A stretch of 64,000 bases of DNA from Cystobasidiopsis lactophilus (lineage: Eukaryota; Basidiomycota; Agaricostilbomycetes; Agaricostilbales; Chionosphaeraceae). Of the stretch, positions 1 to 11,462 are shown one piece after another. The position numbers were made by a program, and so were the translations under genes. Each line of letters begins with the position of its first letter. Positions within the stretch are counted from its first letter, which is position 1. The stretch covers positions 620,001-684,000 of the forward strand of contig BCIO01000002.1 in assembly GCA_001599975.1 (NCBI GenBank). The letters run 5' to 3'. The notes under the pieces are model-generated. The model worked only from the letters and a program-made list of their open reading frames with translations, did no database searches and had not been told where the DNA came from.

Positions 1-3000
1 TCGAAGTTCAGATCGACGATGATGACGACGAGGAGGAGAATGGCGGTCGAGGCGGCAACGCCAACCGAAGCCGCCCTGACCTCCAGACTTTCAACGTTTC
101 TCTGGATTTGGTCGCCAATATCAACCTCGCAGACCTCTCGCTTTTCATCAAGGGCGAAAAGAAAGAGTCCGGAGACGTTCAGGCCGCTCTTATGGCTCTC
201 AACACCATGATCAACCACTCGCCTTGGTCAAAGTACCCCAACAAGAAAAACAGCTTCTTCCCAGCCAATGTCCAGCGTATCGCCGTCCAGGGTGGCGGTC
301 ACGGAGGCGGTCGAGGTGGATTCGATCGCGGAGGTGCGTCGAATCAGTGGTGTGCACCGGCCTTCTTGCTCACTTTTGCCCTCATCCAACAGGTCGAGGC
401 GGAGTAAGTTGCCTTCTTTCGCATCGATGTCGGGCAAACTGACCTCGAGATCCCCTTAAAGGGACGTGGCGGTGTGAGTGGCTTTCTATTTCCGCTCTTT
501 TTCGATGCCTGAGGACGAATTGCCTTTACAGCGCGGCTTCGGCGGACGTGGAGGCGGACGCGGCCCCGTTCTCACCAGTACCATCGGCGCTGAGGTCATC
601 CAGATGGGCCTCGAGATGTGGCGAGGTGAGCTTGGACGCTCGGAGCACCACTTTCAAAACCTGAAAGTCATTGATGCGATTCTCATCACAGGCTACTACA
701 CCTCTTTGCGCCCTGCTCTTGGGAAGCTTATTATCAACGTCGACGTTGCCCACCAGCCCTTCGTCGTGGGCGGCAATCTGATCCAAATCGCCTTGGCCAT
801 CATTGGCCAGAACGAGCCCCGCGACTTGATGGGCGCCGTCGCTGGTCATTCGGCCAATCGCCGCGACATGACCAACCTAGAACGCACTTTGAAGGGCTGC
901 GAGATTCGCGCCGACCTCGGCCCTTCCGGTGGCTTCACCCGCCGCAAGATCAAGGAGATCGGCAAGGTCCCCGCCCGCCGCCAGATGTTCACATTGCCCA
1001 ACGGCACCGAGACCAGCGTCGAGCAGTACTGGCAGTCGCAATTCAATGTCCGCCTCCAGCACCCCGAGCTGCCATGCGTTCGCGTCTCCGCTAATGCTTG
1101 TGAGTTTTGGCGCGCATCGTCTCGAAGGCTAATAGCTCATCTCGCATCTTTCCAAAGGGTACCCGTACGCATTTCAGTTGTCCCTTTGAAACTGGTTGGC
1201 TGACTTCGACTGGACAGCATCGAGGTCTGCACGCGTGAGTATTCTTTGTTGATTCCAAATGACAAAGTGCTCACGGACGATGTCTCCTCAGTCAAGACTG
1301 GCAACAAGTTCAATAAGACTTTGACGCCCGATCAAGTGGCCCAGGCCATCAAGTTTACCACCTTGAAGCCTCAAGAGCGCGGCGACTTCCTCCGTCGCAT
1401 CGAGTTCCTCTCGCCCGACAAGAATCCGATCCTGGAGACGGCCGGCCTGTCTTTCGACAAGAACCCCATGACTGTGAAGGCCCATATCTTGCCTTCACCT
1501 GATCTCTTTTTGTGGGGTTGCTGTCTCAAAGGGTGGCCTTCTTTATCTAACGACGTGTGTGTTTAGCTCTGGACGTGGCAACGACCGCATGCCTTGCCGC
1601 ACCGCCAACGGCGAATGGAAACAAGGTTCTTTGCACTTTCACAATCCGGCCAGCTTGCGCCACTGGATGGTCATTGTTTTTGCCGACGAGTGAGTTCGTT
1701 TCCCGCCTTGACCGCCTACCCTACATCTGAAAGAGCTTCACAGCCGCGGCCGCGCCATCGCGCTCCAAGAGATCCAGGACTCCGTGGGCCAGCTGGTTAT
1801 AGCGGTCAGTGCTGCCGTTGTCTGTACAAAGAATCGATTTTCTGACTTGATGAGTGTCACAGTGCGAGAAGAGCGGCATGCAGATTGCTGACCGTTCCCC
1901 CAGGATCCACTTCAGTTCGCGTTCTCCTCCTTCATGTGTTGGTGTGGGCTCTGACTTTGTTCTTCAGCTGGTCGCGACAGTGGCAACGATGTCGAGCGCA
2001 TCTTCAAGGCTGAGGGCGCACGCTTCCACCAAGAGAATGGTAGGCCTGTATCATGTTGTACAGACGGACTAGGGGTAAAGACGGTTCCACAGACGTAGTG
2101 CCGCAGCTTCTTCTGTGCTACTTGCTCAACACCGCCACCAACTCTCCGGGTGAGTTTGCCCTTCTCTGTCTTTCCGACTTCACTTCCGACTTCACTGCTA
2201 ATATTTAACGCAGACCATGCCGCTATCAAGCCCTTCGGTGACCAGGACCAGTGCGTGTTGTCTTCGCGTTTTGTTTTCGGCCTTCCTGACTTCAGGGCCT
2301 CGACAGCGGTGTGGCCACTCAGTGCTTGGTCCGTGACCATTCCTCTTGTTCTCTATCTGGATCTGAGTATTTTGCTTCAGTCTATTGACAAGGTCAAGCG
2401 CAAGGGCAGCGCTCAGTACTATGGCAACGTTGCGCTCAAAGTCAACGTGAAGCTCAGCGGCGTCAACCAGACTTTGGGTACGATTTTTCCCACTCTTTTC
2501 ACGATCCAATGTTTGAATTTGTTATCCCCCACAGACCAACGAGGCCTGCAGGAATTCAACAACGAGCCTTGTAAGTTCCCTTGCTCTTGTTTTACGGCCT
2601 TGGCTTAAGCGTTATCTTCGTGCATATTAGGCATGATCATGGGCGCCGATGTGAGAAGCTCTGTGGCTTTAGCATTTGACGCATACTCATGCTCTCGGTC
2701 TTCGATGTTCACAGGTCACCCACCCAAGCCCCGACTCCCGAGACCCTTCGTTCTCGGCTTTGGTCGGCACCATCGACCAGCACGGCAGCATCTACTCCTC
2801 CTCCACCCGCATCCAAACGGGCCGCAAAGAGAGCATCGAGGCTTTGGACGTCATGACCGAGGAGATTTTGGTCGCCTTCCACAAGCGCAACAGCTGCTAC
2901 CCCAAAAAGGTTATCATCTATCGGTGCGGGCGTTGTCGAAAATTGAAGCTACTTCAATCTGATTGCTTACTCTTGCAGAGACGGTGTTTCGGAGGGCCAA

Positions 3001-3954
3001 TTCCAGATCGTGCTTCGTGATGGTGGGTTGTTGGACGACTCCAATAACCGAGGCCGTGCCTGACTTGTCTGACAGAGCTGCCTGCCATTCGACAAGCTTT
3101 CAAGAAGGTCACCAAAAGCGACGTCCCCGTGACCTATGTCATTGCTGCTAAGCGCCGTGAGTCCACTGCTTCCTTGGCACTTTCAGCTCAATGCTGAGCC
3201 CCAGTGCAGACCACTTCCGCTTCATCCCTACTGACTCGCGCAAAATCGATCGCACTGGCAATGCACCCCCTGGCACTGTGCGTTGTTTGATGTCCTCTCG
3301 CCATTCCGAAGTTGGGCTCACTTTCGGAATCAGGTTATTGACACGGGCATCGTTTGTAAGTCTTGGTTCTACACAGACTCCTGCCTATATCTCACATACG
3401 CCATCAAGCTCCTGGCCAATGGGACTTCTACTTGCAGTCGCACGCCGGTTTGTTGGGCACCTCGCGCAGCTCGCACTACACCTGCCTCATTGGTTCGTCT
3501 CACCTACCAAACCAAAGCCTTTCTGACCTTGAGCTCTCTGTAGACGAAAACAACTTCACTGCTGACTCTTTGGCGGCCCTGACCTTCAACCTCTGCTTCA
3601 CCTACGCCCGAAGCACCCGATCTGTTTCCATTGTCACCCCTGCGTGAGCCACTGCCCCTCTTGACCACCGCACACCTTTCTGACTGAGCCACAGTTACTA
3701 CGCTCACCGAGTTTGCCAGCGCACCAAGGAGCTTGCCAGCCCAGCTTTTGACGACAACGCTAGCATCAGCGGTGCGTCGTCCTACTCCCGCGCTTCCGAG
3801 GAGAGCGAGGAGCGCCGCCAACGCAAAGAGGTGTTCGAGAAGAACTTGAAGGGCGTGCACTCGAATCTGCGCGAGGTAAGGGCACTTTGAGTATTCGCCA
3901 TCGCTTTTTTGGGCTAACAGGATCTGTGCCTTGCAGACTCTCTACTACATGTAA
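1..3954 (+). CDS. Argonaute (RNA silencing slicer), 5'-truncated by window edge
   Basis: Argonaute binds small RNAs and cuts or silences complementary transcripts. The 5' end lies outside the window; the reading frame enters at position 3. In order I see a Gly/Arg-rich N-terminal region, the ArgoN/linker block ([14 protein letters not shown], 595-720), PAZ-side sequence to about 1490, MID sequence to about 2500, and a PIWI domain from MGADVTHPSP (about 2638) to the terminal LYYM stop at 3952-3954. The slicer tetrad looks intact: D in GADVTHP, E in [10 protein letters not shown] in RDGVSEGQF and H in YYAHRV. At least ten short introns interrupt it. The family assignment is certain; individual exon borders in the PAZ/MID part are approximate. 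An intact tetrad implies that the host has catalytic RNAi. Confidence 0.95.
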
Positions 3955-4686
3955 AACCACCGCCTCCCAGAACGAAACCTCCCAGAGGCCGCAACGAACG
4001 GTCGTCTTGGAACCCAAAAGCTGTACATTCATTTTTCACACCCCGAAGAGGAGAAGGGTCGGGCTAGAGGACTCGGTTCCTTTCTAGATCCACCAATCAC
4101 TTGGAATCGACGCGGCTTTGCTGAAATCTCATCGCGAGCTTGCGTCTTCCCTTAGCTCCATACTTTGGAGCTTCGCTTTGAGTGGCTGGAAGAGAGATGC
4201 TCTGGAAGTTCCTTGAGTCGGTTCCTTGCTATTTGCTCTACGGAAGGCGCCGAATTTGGATACTGCTACACTTCTCTGCTTGTGCAGTATGCGCTGCCTC
4301 AATTCTGACGCCGCACGGCTCTTTGCCTTCCCCTTTTTGGCCTTCAGGCGTTGCGCCAAAATTTTTAGAGCGGTCCAATTATTCACTCTGAAGACGATGC
4401 CTTATTGCCCATCAAAACCCATCATTTGAATCTCTCTCGCTGGATCAGATGGCTGCCAACGCGGGCGATCTCAAAGTCCGGCCTGGAGGAGAGAACACGT
4501 CCGACTGCGTTCGTACAGGCAAAACAGCTTCGCGAGCCATCTTGCCCTTCCCTGGCCTTTCATTCGTCTTTCTACCACTACCAACTTGTAATCTGGAGGT
4601 GGCGTTCCCTTTTCTGCCCAGCGTGCAACATCTCTTCGTGCTGCGACTACTCCTCCTGTTTTCATCCGTTCTTTTGCCGGTGCCTA
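3955..4686. other. Intergenic, 732 nt
   Basis: Lies between the Argonaute stop and the next plus-strand gene. Open frames are short and share no coherent splice pattern. I see no RNA gene or repeat. It presumably holds the Argonaute 3' UTR and the promoter of the next gene. Confidence 0.5.
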
Positions 4687-5754
4687 ATGTCGCTGGATTT
4701 GACCTTAAAGAGCAAGACTACCAACAAAGAGGTCTATTTCTTTCCTTGGCGAGCCAACCCCGACCGCTTTGAGAGGAGCCGACCGCTCAAGGACGCAGTT
4801 ACGAAGGCGGCGGCCAGCCCCGGGAGTGCGGCCGCCGTTGCCCTTCTGCCGTGTACGTCTGAAGGCCCCATCTCTTTTCGCTTGTCCCAGCCTAAACTTC
4901 TGAGTAGTCATTGCGGCGTTGGCCGTGGTTGGCTGGGTCGGCTTGCTTGGCATTGGAACCGTGCTCGGCGCTAGCGTGGGAACTCGTCAAGTTGCCTTAG
5001 GAGTCGGCAAGTTGGGGCGTCGAATAAAACGCGGTACCTTTCCAGACGACAAACGGAGGTACAGGGCGACTAGAGCCTTGGCCGACCTCGAAGCGCGCTA
5101 TCGCCAAGGTGGGCTTGCCTTGAAGGCTTGCCACAAGTGCACGCTGACCCCATTGGCAATAGCGCAAAGCATGCTCCTGGATGTCTGCACTCGAGCCCAG
5201 AGTGTTCTGACGGCGCTTGAGGCTCGAGACAGCGAAGAATTGACGAACGCAGGCTTCGACATCTTTGGAGGCGCAGGTTAGGCACAGCCACTTGGTCTCC
5301 CTTAGAAGCGCTCATCGTCGAGGTTCAGAGCCTATTGAGCTGTTCCAAGCTTTGCAGAGCTGGCGAGATGACACTGAAAAGAGTGAGCCTTGTCCTCGGA
5401 CTCTATTACCTCGTACTGACCTTCAGCAGCTGTCCTTTCGGCCATCGAATCCATGCCGGATACAGCCAAGGGCAACCGAGCTCTTCATCTGTTCGCACAT
5501 GATGTTCTAAAACCTCAGCTCGCTATTTTTTGCTTCCTGGAGGTACGCCATCTTATACAAATTGCCGAAAACGAGTCTCATACCGAACTCAGCGCACCCT
5601 GGACACCGTCGCAACCCGCTTGGGCCCTGTCCAATTATCAGAGCCTTCTTTGAAAGGGGACACGTCGTATGTGTGCTTAGAGCTCATCAAGGTCAGCAAA
5701 GAAACGTTTGAGGAAGCGGTGGCGGCCTTGGAGGCTCCTTCGACCGAGCATTAG
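4687..5754 (+). CDS. Unknown protein with one hydrophobic segment
   Basis: Not recognised. A consistent model has exons 4687-4852, 4908-5108, 5163-5276, 5329-5382, 5427-5542 and 5593-5754, summing to 813 nt (270 aa), with matching phases at every junction. Residues about 56-80 form a Gly/Ala/Val-rich hydrophobic stretch (FIAALAVVGWVGLLGIG), a likely membrane segment, followed by a basic Lys/Arg patch. The rest is soluble and mildly helical, ending in APSTEH. The 54-nt piece 5109-5162 has good GT...AG ends but is also open in frame, so a 288-aa intron-retained form is possible. No enzymatic motif is visible. The membrane topology is inferred. Confidence 0.6.
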
Positions 5755-5913
5755 ACACGCCCTTCGGCTTTCTTTCCGTAGCATCCAGCATTCACTTCTG
5801 CAATCCTAGACTCACACGCGAGCTGTGCTCCCAAACCCACAAGACCTGCTTTCTCGACCACTTCGAGCCTTGAGTTCGCCTCTCTTTGCTCAGACCACAT
5901 CACTTCCCATCCA

Positions 5914-6705
5914 ATGGTCAAGCTAAAGGTCGAGATCAAGGTTGGACACTTCGCATCCTCAGACGAGCCGCTCTTTGACATCCATGCGCCGACGCCAACA
6001 GGCCGATTTGGAGAACTTGACCGATTTCGAGCCTCAGGACGATGTGGCCAGCTTTGTGCCGTCGTTGCAGGTCAAATGCGGCTCGTGCCACGAAGTACAT
6101 CCCACCAACGTGACGGTCGACCCGACCGACGACTTAGAGATGCAAGGCTCGAGGGGCACGGCCAACTTCGTCTGGAAATGTGAGGGCTGGCCATGGCCTC
6201 TCAAAGTGCTCGCTTTCCTGACCTCTCTGCGTCGTTCAGGTAACTTTTGCAAGGTGATTGAGCCTTCAATATGATCATTCGCATGGTCTGAGGTATATGG
6301 ATCGAGAACAGCGACCGGCGTCTGCTTCGTTAGACACCACTTTCAAGAGGCAGCCTTTGACCTTCGAGGATTCCGAATCGCACGTCTGGAAGACCCTCCT
6401 AGTGGTCGAATGCCGAGGGTGCGAGTTCACCGCTTTTGACCCGCATGCTGTAAGTCGAGGCACCTTCAGAGTTCTCACTCGCCGAGCTCAACTGCTGTTT
6501 TTCCTCTTACAGAGCCAATGGAAAGCCAAAGGCAAGGACTCTGGGACGCCTTTCAATGACATTGAGCTGGAGGATTGGACGGATTATGATGGCAAGTCTC
6601 CCTGTCCTCGTCTTTCCCATCCTCAAGAACCTCACATCCGCCGCAGAGAAGGCCGGGGAGCCGGTGGGCATTTCAGAGGTCGAGACTCGGGTAACAAGAG
6701 CTTGA
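5914..6705 (+). CDS. CZIB/DUF866 (UPF0587) zinc-binding protein
   Basis: Matches the small conserved eukaryotic family typified by human C1orf123/CZIB, a CXXC zinc-binding protein of unclear cellular role. Exons 5914-5940, 6002-6179, 6240-6253, 6312-6449, 6513-6591 and 6647-6705 sum to 495 nt (164 aa, close to the family's 160). First zinc pair CGSC (from VKCGSCHEVHP); second pair CNFC, carried mostly by the 14-nt third exon. Family blocks ADLENLT, VVECRGCEFTAFDP and DWTDYDEKAGEPVGISEV are present. The last intron (6592-6646) starts with GCAAGT, a GC-AG intron. The start is fixed by MVKLKVEIK joining ADLENLT. Function beyond zinc binding is not known. Confidence 0.9.
6240..6253 (+). other. 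14-nt microexon of the CZIB gene
   Basis: Flanked by an AG acceptor and a GT donor, with introns of 60 and 58 nt. It completes the codon for the first Cys and then encodes N-F-C-K, restoring the second CXXC zinc pair of the family. Skipping it would shift the frame (14 is not a multiple of 3). Confidence 0.85.
6592..6646 (+). other. GC-AG intron (CZIB gene)
   Basis: 55 nt, donor GCAAGT, acceptor CGCAG. Removing it restores the family motif DYDEKAGEPVG in frame. No GT donor nearby gives the same product. Confidence 0.85.
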
Positions 6706-6850
6706 AACCAAGGCGTTTCACAATTAAGAAGTACATTGATATCGTTGCGAGCGAGGAGTGACACAATTACGAGGTTATAACTGGAAGTGCGAGAGAACAG
6801 AATGCGAGCGGCCAACGCCAACAAACCCCAAACAGAACAAACAGACCTCT

Positions 6851-8900
6851 CTAAGCCTTCTTTTCCGCCCACCTCATCGCCTGGTCCTTGAAATTCGTCT
6901 TGCCCTTGGCGTTGGACAAGCCTTGCTTGAGCGCCTTCTTGCCGCTCTGCACCGTCGTGTCCTCGTCCTCCGCTTGCGCCCGCTCGTTCAAGTCGGAGGC
7001 GTCCGAGGACGAGAGGGAGCTGCCGGACAGGTTGCCCTGCAGGTAGACGCGCTGGTCGCCCTCCTTCTCCTTGAGGTCGCGCTGCTGCTGCTTGCGGTTC
7101 TGGAGCTTCTCCGAGTCGCACGGCATGACGATCACTTTGAGGCCGACCAGGTTCTGTTCGAGGTAGTCCTTGAGCAGAGGCAGGAGGTCGCCCTTGGGTC
7201 GGTAGGTGCCCGAGCTGTAAGGAACGGGTGAGGAAGAATCACAGCTGTGATTCGGGACAACCGCTCTTACTCGTTGTCAATGACCAGCTCATACAGAGCG
7301 GGATCCTCTGGCGGGTCGTCGTTCGGTGGCCCTCCTTCTAGGTGGTCGTCGGTCGGGTGGGCGTCTTGGCTCTCGAGCGGCTTGTTGCGCTCCTTGGGGT
7401 CCTTGACGCGCTGGATGAAGAACTCGCCGGAGCAGGCGATGTATTGGGACACTTCGGAGTGCATCGTGTGCTTGCTGAGCTGTCATTTCCAATACTGCAG
7501 AATTAGAGCCAAAGTCTAATTAAGTGGTGAGCGCGGACTGACCAAATCGATGCCAAACTCCTTTCCGGTCTCGGTGAAGCGCATTTGGCCGTCCAGCATC
7601 AGCACGTATCTGTGGGAAGCATTCCTAAGGAGCTCATTGAGCTTAGGGGAGGAGCCACCCACGTGAAAATGCGAGCTCCCTGGTCAAAGTGGACCATGCG
7701 CAAGAACTGGAGCGACATGTCCTTGCCCGGCTTCTCGAAAATGCCATATTGGGTTCTGTGGTGGTTGCAAACATATGAGATCTCAAGGGCGGATCTGAGG
7801 GAGAGAGATTCGCCACCCACTCCTTGTCGTGCAAGTACACCCGGTGGTGTTGGTGGTAGAGCATGTTGTGCAGGACCTTGCCGCGGAAGCCAATGTCGGT
7901 AAACATGCCCTTGACGAAAGGCTTGAACTGTAGGCGAAGTAATCGACAATAGTCCATCGGACTGGATGGAGGAAAGTCCGGCCCACCTCGACGTAGCGGT
8001 GGTACAGCTCGTCCGGTACCGGCCCGCAGAATTGGATCTTGTTGGCTTGAAATCTGTGAGTAGTCACGCTTCAAAAGAAATCCAAGCTGGATAAAGGGAG
8101 AAGGCCCGACTCACACACTGCGCTCGACGCCGTCCTTGCCCTTCTGCTTCGTCCCCGCCAGCCGTCCAATGAGCGGCGAGTAGTGCTGGCTCCAGGTGTC
8201 TGTACATTTCGATCGGAAATTTGAGCTTCTGCAGAGCAAGAAGCTATGGGAAGAAGCGAAACGCACTGGGTCCGACCGTGTAGCACTTTGCCGCCTTGTT
8301 CTCCGTCTTGCCGAGCACCTTGATGGAGACGTACAGGTCGCCGGACATCTTGCCCTTGCTCAGGGCCGCCGTGCAGGCGCGCAAGCCGTACGCGCGCCAG
8401 GAGCCGGAGCGCTTGAGGATGGTGAACGGCTTGTTGTTGATCTCGTCGAAGTGCTCGTCCAGCCGGTCAAAGTAGAGGTGGCAGTTGCCCAGCCGGTCGT
8501 CGTGGTTGCCCGGGTCCTCGTCCATGAGCCTGACCTTGAGCTTGAAGCCGGACGAGGGCAGGTTGGCCACCGTCCAGACCGAGTTCCATTCGGGCTCGAG
8601 CGTGCGCCGGATCGTCGGCGTCCGCCACATCAACGGCCCGTCCTCCTTGTGGCGCTGTGGCACGTCTGTTGTGAGCTGGCATTCGCAGTACGGGTCCGAG
8701 CTGAGCGTGTCCTGTGGGCGAATGGTCAGAAGGCCGCTTCCCGTGGGCCCTGAAGGCGGAGGCGGAGGGCGGCTCACCACGTCCGAGACTGGCAGGTTGA
8801 CCGCTCTGTGGAACGTGAACTGGACCGTGTAGCCTTGGTAAGGCCCTCGAGGGAACGGCGTGTCGTCAAAGCCGCCCGCAGGCTGCTTGTCGTCGCCCAT
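6851..8900 (-). CDS. C2-domain protein
   Basis: Starts at 8900 (MGDDKQPAGGF). Residues about 20-190 form a C2-like beta-sandwich with acidic loops (SSDPYCECQL, LMDEDPGNHDDRLG), typical of calcium/phospholipid-binding C2 domains. Minus-strand exons continue through SQHYSPLIGRLAG, FQANKIQFCGPVPDELYHRY, FVKGMFTDIGFRGKVLHN, YGIFEKPGKDMSLQFLR and a C-terminal part rich in Asp/Glu and Lys, ending MRWAEKKA. About six introns. I remember similar long C2 proteins as common but uncharacterised in fungi. A role in lipid-dependent membrane recruitment is inferred from the C2 domain only. Confidence 0.85.
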
Positions 8901-9145
8901 CGCTTTGCCGTGGATTTTGATCGTCGCTGTTGGCAGTCAACAAATCTAAAGGCGTCCCGGTCTTGGTAGCCCCTGCCGCGCTGCTGCTCTCAGGGTAGTG
9001 CTTGGTGGGTGCTGGAAAAGACTTTGCAGCAAACGCCAGTGAGCGTCATCGGAGGCCCTATTTTTGGCGCGCAGTCCGAATTTGCATGTGAAATGGCCCA
9101 ACCCTCCGAACTCGCACCCAGCTGGTGCTTTCATGCTAGCTAACA

Positions 9146-9593
9146 TCATCGTACAAGACAGCCAGTCGCACGAGGCGGTATTTCCAGTACACCCGCCGTC
9201 CGCGCCATTGCAGGCCATGTCTCCGATTGCGCCGACCAGGCCGTTTCCGCTTCTCGCTCAGAGGCCTTCGCCTCCGCCTTTGTTGCTCTGGCTGTGGCTG
9301 TAGTTGAGGGAGGAGGGGTGGGAGAGAGTAAAGATTGGCCAACTGTCGCATGCGGTCCGCCACGGCAGCTGCAAAGGAGAGCTCCATTGGATTTACACCT
9401 GCACTTTCTTTAGCCGCAGAGGGGATGAATAATTGAATGAATTGTAATACCTGGAACCGTCGGCATGATGGAGGCCATGATCGATGGCTCTGCGGTAGAG
9501 CTGGTGGTCGACGCGAAAGAGATGAAAGGCCGTTACTGGTGTGCCACATAAGGTTTGACCCCGCTTCTTGGCTCAATACAACTTACCAGTCAT
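9146..9593 (-). CDS. Small hypothetical protein (tentative)
   Basis: A spliced frame can be built with a 7-nt first exon (ATGACTG before a GTAAGT donor), a second exon of about 90 nt and a third exon to the stop at 9146-9148, giving roughly 110 residues: a Cys-containing middle (LLCSCRGGP) and a Thr/Ala/Glu-rich tail. No family recognised. A longer unspliced frame (end of 146 aa at 9136) also exists, so neither frame nor reality is sure. It lies between the C2 gene start and the F-box cluster. Confidence 0.3.
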
Positions 9594-9749
9594 TTTGATT
9601 AGGATGACAGACTTCTGTTTCTGTCATGCCGCAACCGAAACGTGGAGTCATGGCCGTTATCCAATAGCAATTCTGCCCAGACCAATCAAATCTTGCCCTC
9701 TGATGGCTCATATGAAAAGGACAAAACATACACCTCAAGGCCTGCTCGA

Positions 9750-11167
9750 TCAAGACCAAAACCAACTCTTCCCCTCTCGGAGCAGCCTGATGATGCCTTG
9801 TTGAAGGCGCTCTCCTCCTTCCGCAACCAATGCTACGAGGCCTCCTGCACCAGAGAGCTCTTCCAACATGTCCCTCTGCACACCTGCGACTCGACGCCCA
9901 GTGTACTCGCGCACCAAACGCCCGATTGGACTGGCAGCGAGCCCTCCCACCAAGCACCAGTTGGCCACTTTTGCCTCAAAGAGGCTGCCCGCGCTTCCCA
10001 TTTGGTCGAGGGCACATCCGTTAAGGAAGAGTTTGACGTGGGTGCGTGTGGTGACAGGGTGGTCGAAATTGATAGAGTCGCTGGGCAGGTAGCCGCAAAA
10101 CGCCGTGAGATGGAGCTCCCGCAGATTAGGAAGCTTCCGAAATGGTGTCTTGAATACATGCGGCGAACGATCCAAAGCCCAAATGGTGCAGCTGATGGAA
10201 AGCACTTCTAGAGAGGGCGGCAGTCTCCTCGATGCGAGTACTTTACACACTCGGTTGCGAGACAGCATGGTGTAAGTGAGATGCAAGGTGCGAAGAAATC
10301 GATGCGCAAAGAGCTGAGGTACCGGATTCCGGCGAAGTTCGCTCAAGCTGGACGAGAAGTCCAGGTGCTCCAAGGGGCTGTGTTGCGTCCAGGCGACAAT
10401 ATCCTCCATGCCATGAGGTTCTGCTTCGGATATCTGCAAGCTGCGGGCCCTGAGAAAGAGGGGATTGCCCGAAACTGATGCGGTGCAAGAGACATGGTCG
10501 AGCTGCAGGTTGAGTATTGCCGGCACGTCAGGATATACGGGCGCAGCTTCAAAGAAGACGTGTTTGACTGCCAAAGTGTGAACAGTTGGAAGAACAGAAA
10601 GTAATCGCAAAACTTCATGAGACGAAGTTGGCATGGCGGCGAATCCCTCCACCGCCAGGATCTTCAAAGCCGAAGTCTCGCTAGTCATAGGATGGACTGT
10701 AAGAGTTTCCAATTGCTGTGCGAAGACGTCAATACATCGGACGCGCCGGAACCTAGGGCTCGGCTCACGGCTGCCAACTCCCCCAGCGAAGACCGGCCGC
10801 ATGGCTTCAAGCACAGTGCTTCCAAGTTGGTGCATAGGTTTGTAAAGCCAGCGATAGCCATCACTTGCGTGCTTTCGGCAAGACTGGTGTCGACCTCTTT
10901 GATCCATCGGCCCAACGCATCACCGCCGGGTGACACCAGCGTCGTGGTCAGTCGATCCATGGAGGCGAGAGAAAGCGATCCAGTGTTCCATGTTTGATAG
11001 AGGGATAAGCTCCGAAGTAGCCTGGCACGCACTCGAGGAAGTGTGGCCTTGGTCGCGAGTTTCAAAGCATCGCTTGGACGCTCTAAGAGGGCGATAATCC
11101 TCTCCAAGACTTCAATAGGTATGCGGTGGGCGGCTGGATGAGCTATCATGTGGTGGTCCGAGGACAA
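9750..11167 (-). CDS. F-box/LRR-like protein 1
   Basis: F-box proteins link substrates to Skp1-Cullin ubiquitin ligases; the C-terminal leucine-rich repeats usually pick the substrate. The N-terminus carries the box (HRIPIEVLERIIALLERPSDALKL, quoted in part), followed by CTNLEALCL and repeated LxxLxLxx strands such as LRTLHLTYTML, SLEVLSISC and LRELHLTAF. Exons 10769-11167 and 9750-10715 (454 aa) are joined by a 53-nt GTGAGC...CACAG intron at 10716-10768, phase 0, after codon 133. Without that intron the two halves look frameshifted. First of three same-strand relatives. Skp1 binding and substrate are inferred or unknown. Confidence 0.8.
10716..10768 (-). other. Family-conserved phase-0 intron, F-box gene 1
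   Basis: 53 nt, donor GTGAGC, a branch-like TATTGAC about 10 nt before acceptor CACAG. It sits at the same place, 12-14 residues after the conserved (T/A/P/H)NL..L motif, as in the three related F-box genes. Confidence 0.8.
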
Positions 11168-11462
11168 TCATCAACGAAAGAGGAAACGTCGAGAACAAAA
11201 GCTGGGCGATCCGTGCTGATCATTAACAAAAGGTCGACACACCTGGGGCACAAAACTCCTCATGAAAAGTGGAAAGTAAAATGGGCCCTTGAAGCAGCTC
11301 ACACAAGCTTCAGACAGAGCGTCGAGGGCAGGTCGGACAGCCGATCGAAAGTGCCTCAAACCAAAATCGCAGCCAATCCTCAAGAACAACATATCCTTAG
11401 GCAAGGTCAGGGCCGATTGAAGTCTGTGAAGGACAAGGGCCTTAGTCGCGAATGCCCGCGCT

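Noticed and set aside
5109-5162. Segment kept as coding in the 4.7-5.7 kb gene
   Set aside because: Has good GT...AG ends and typical intron length (54 nt), so treated as an intron, though it is in frame and cannot be fully excluded.
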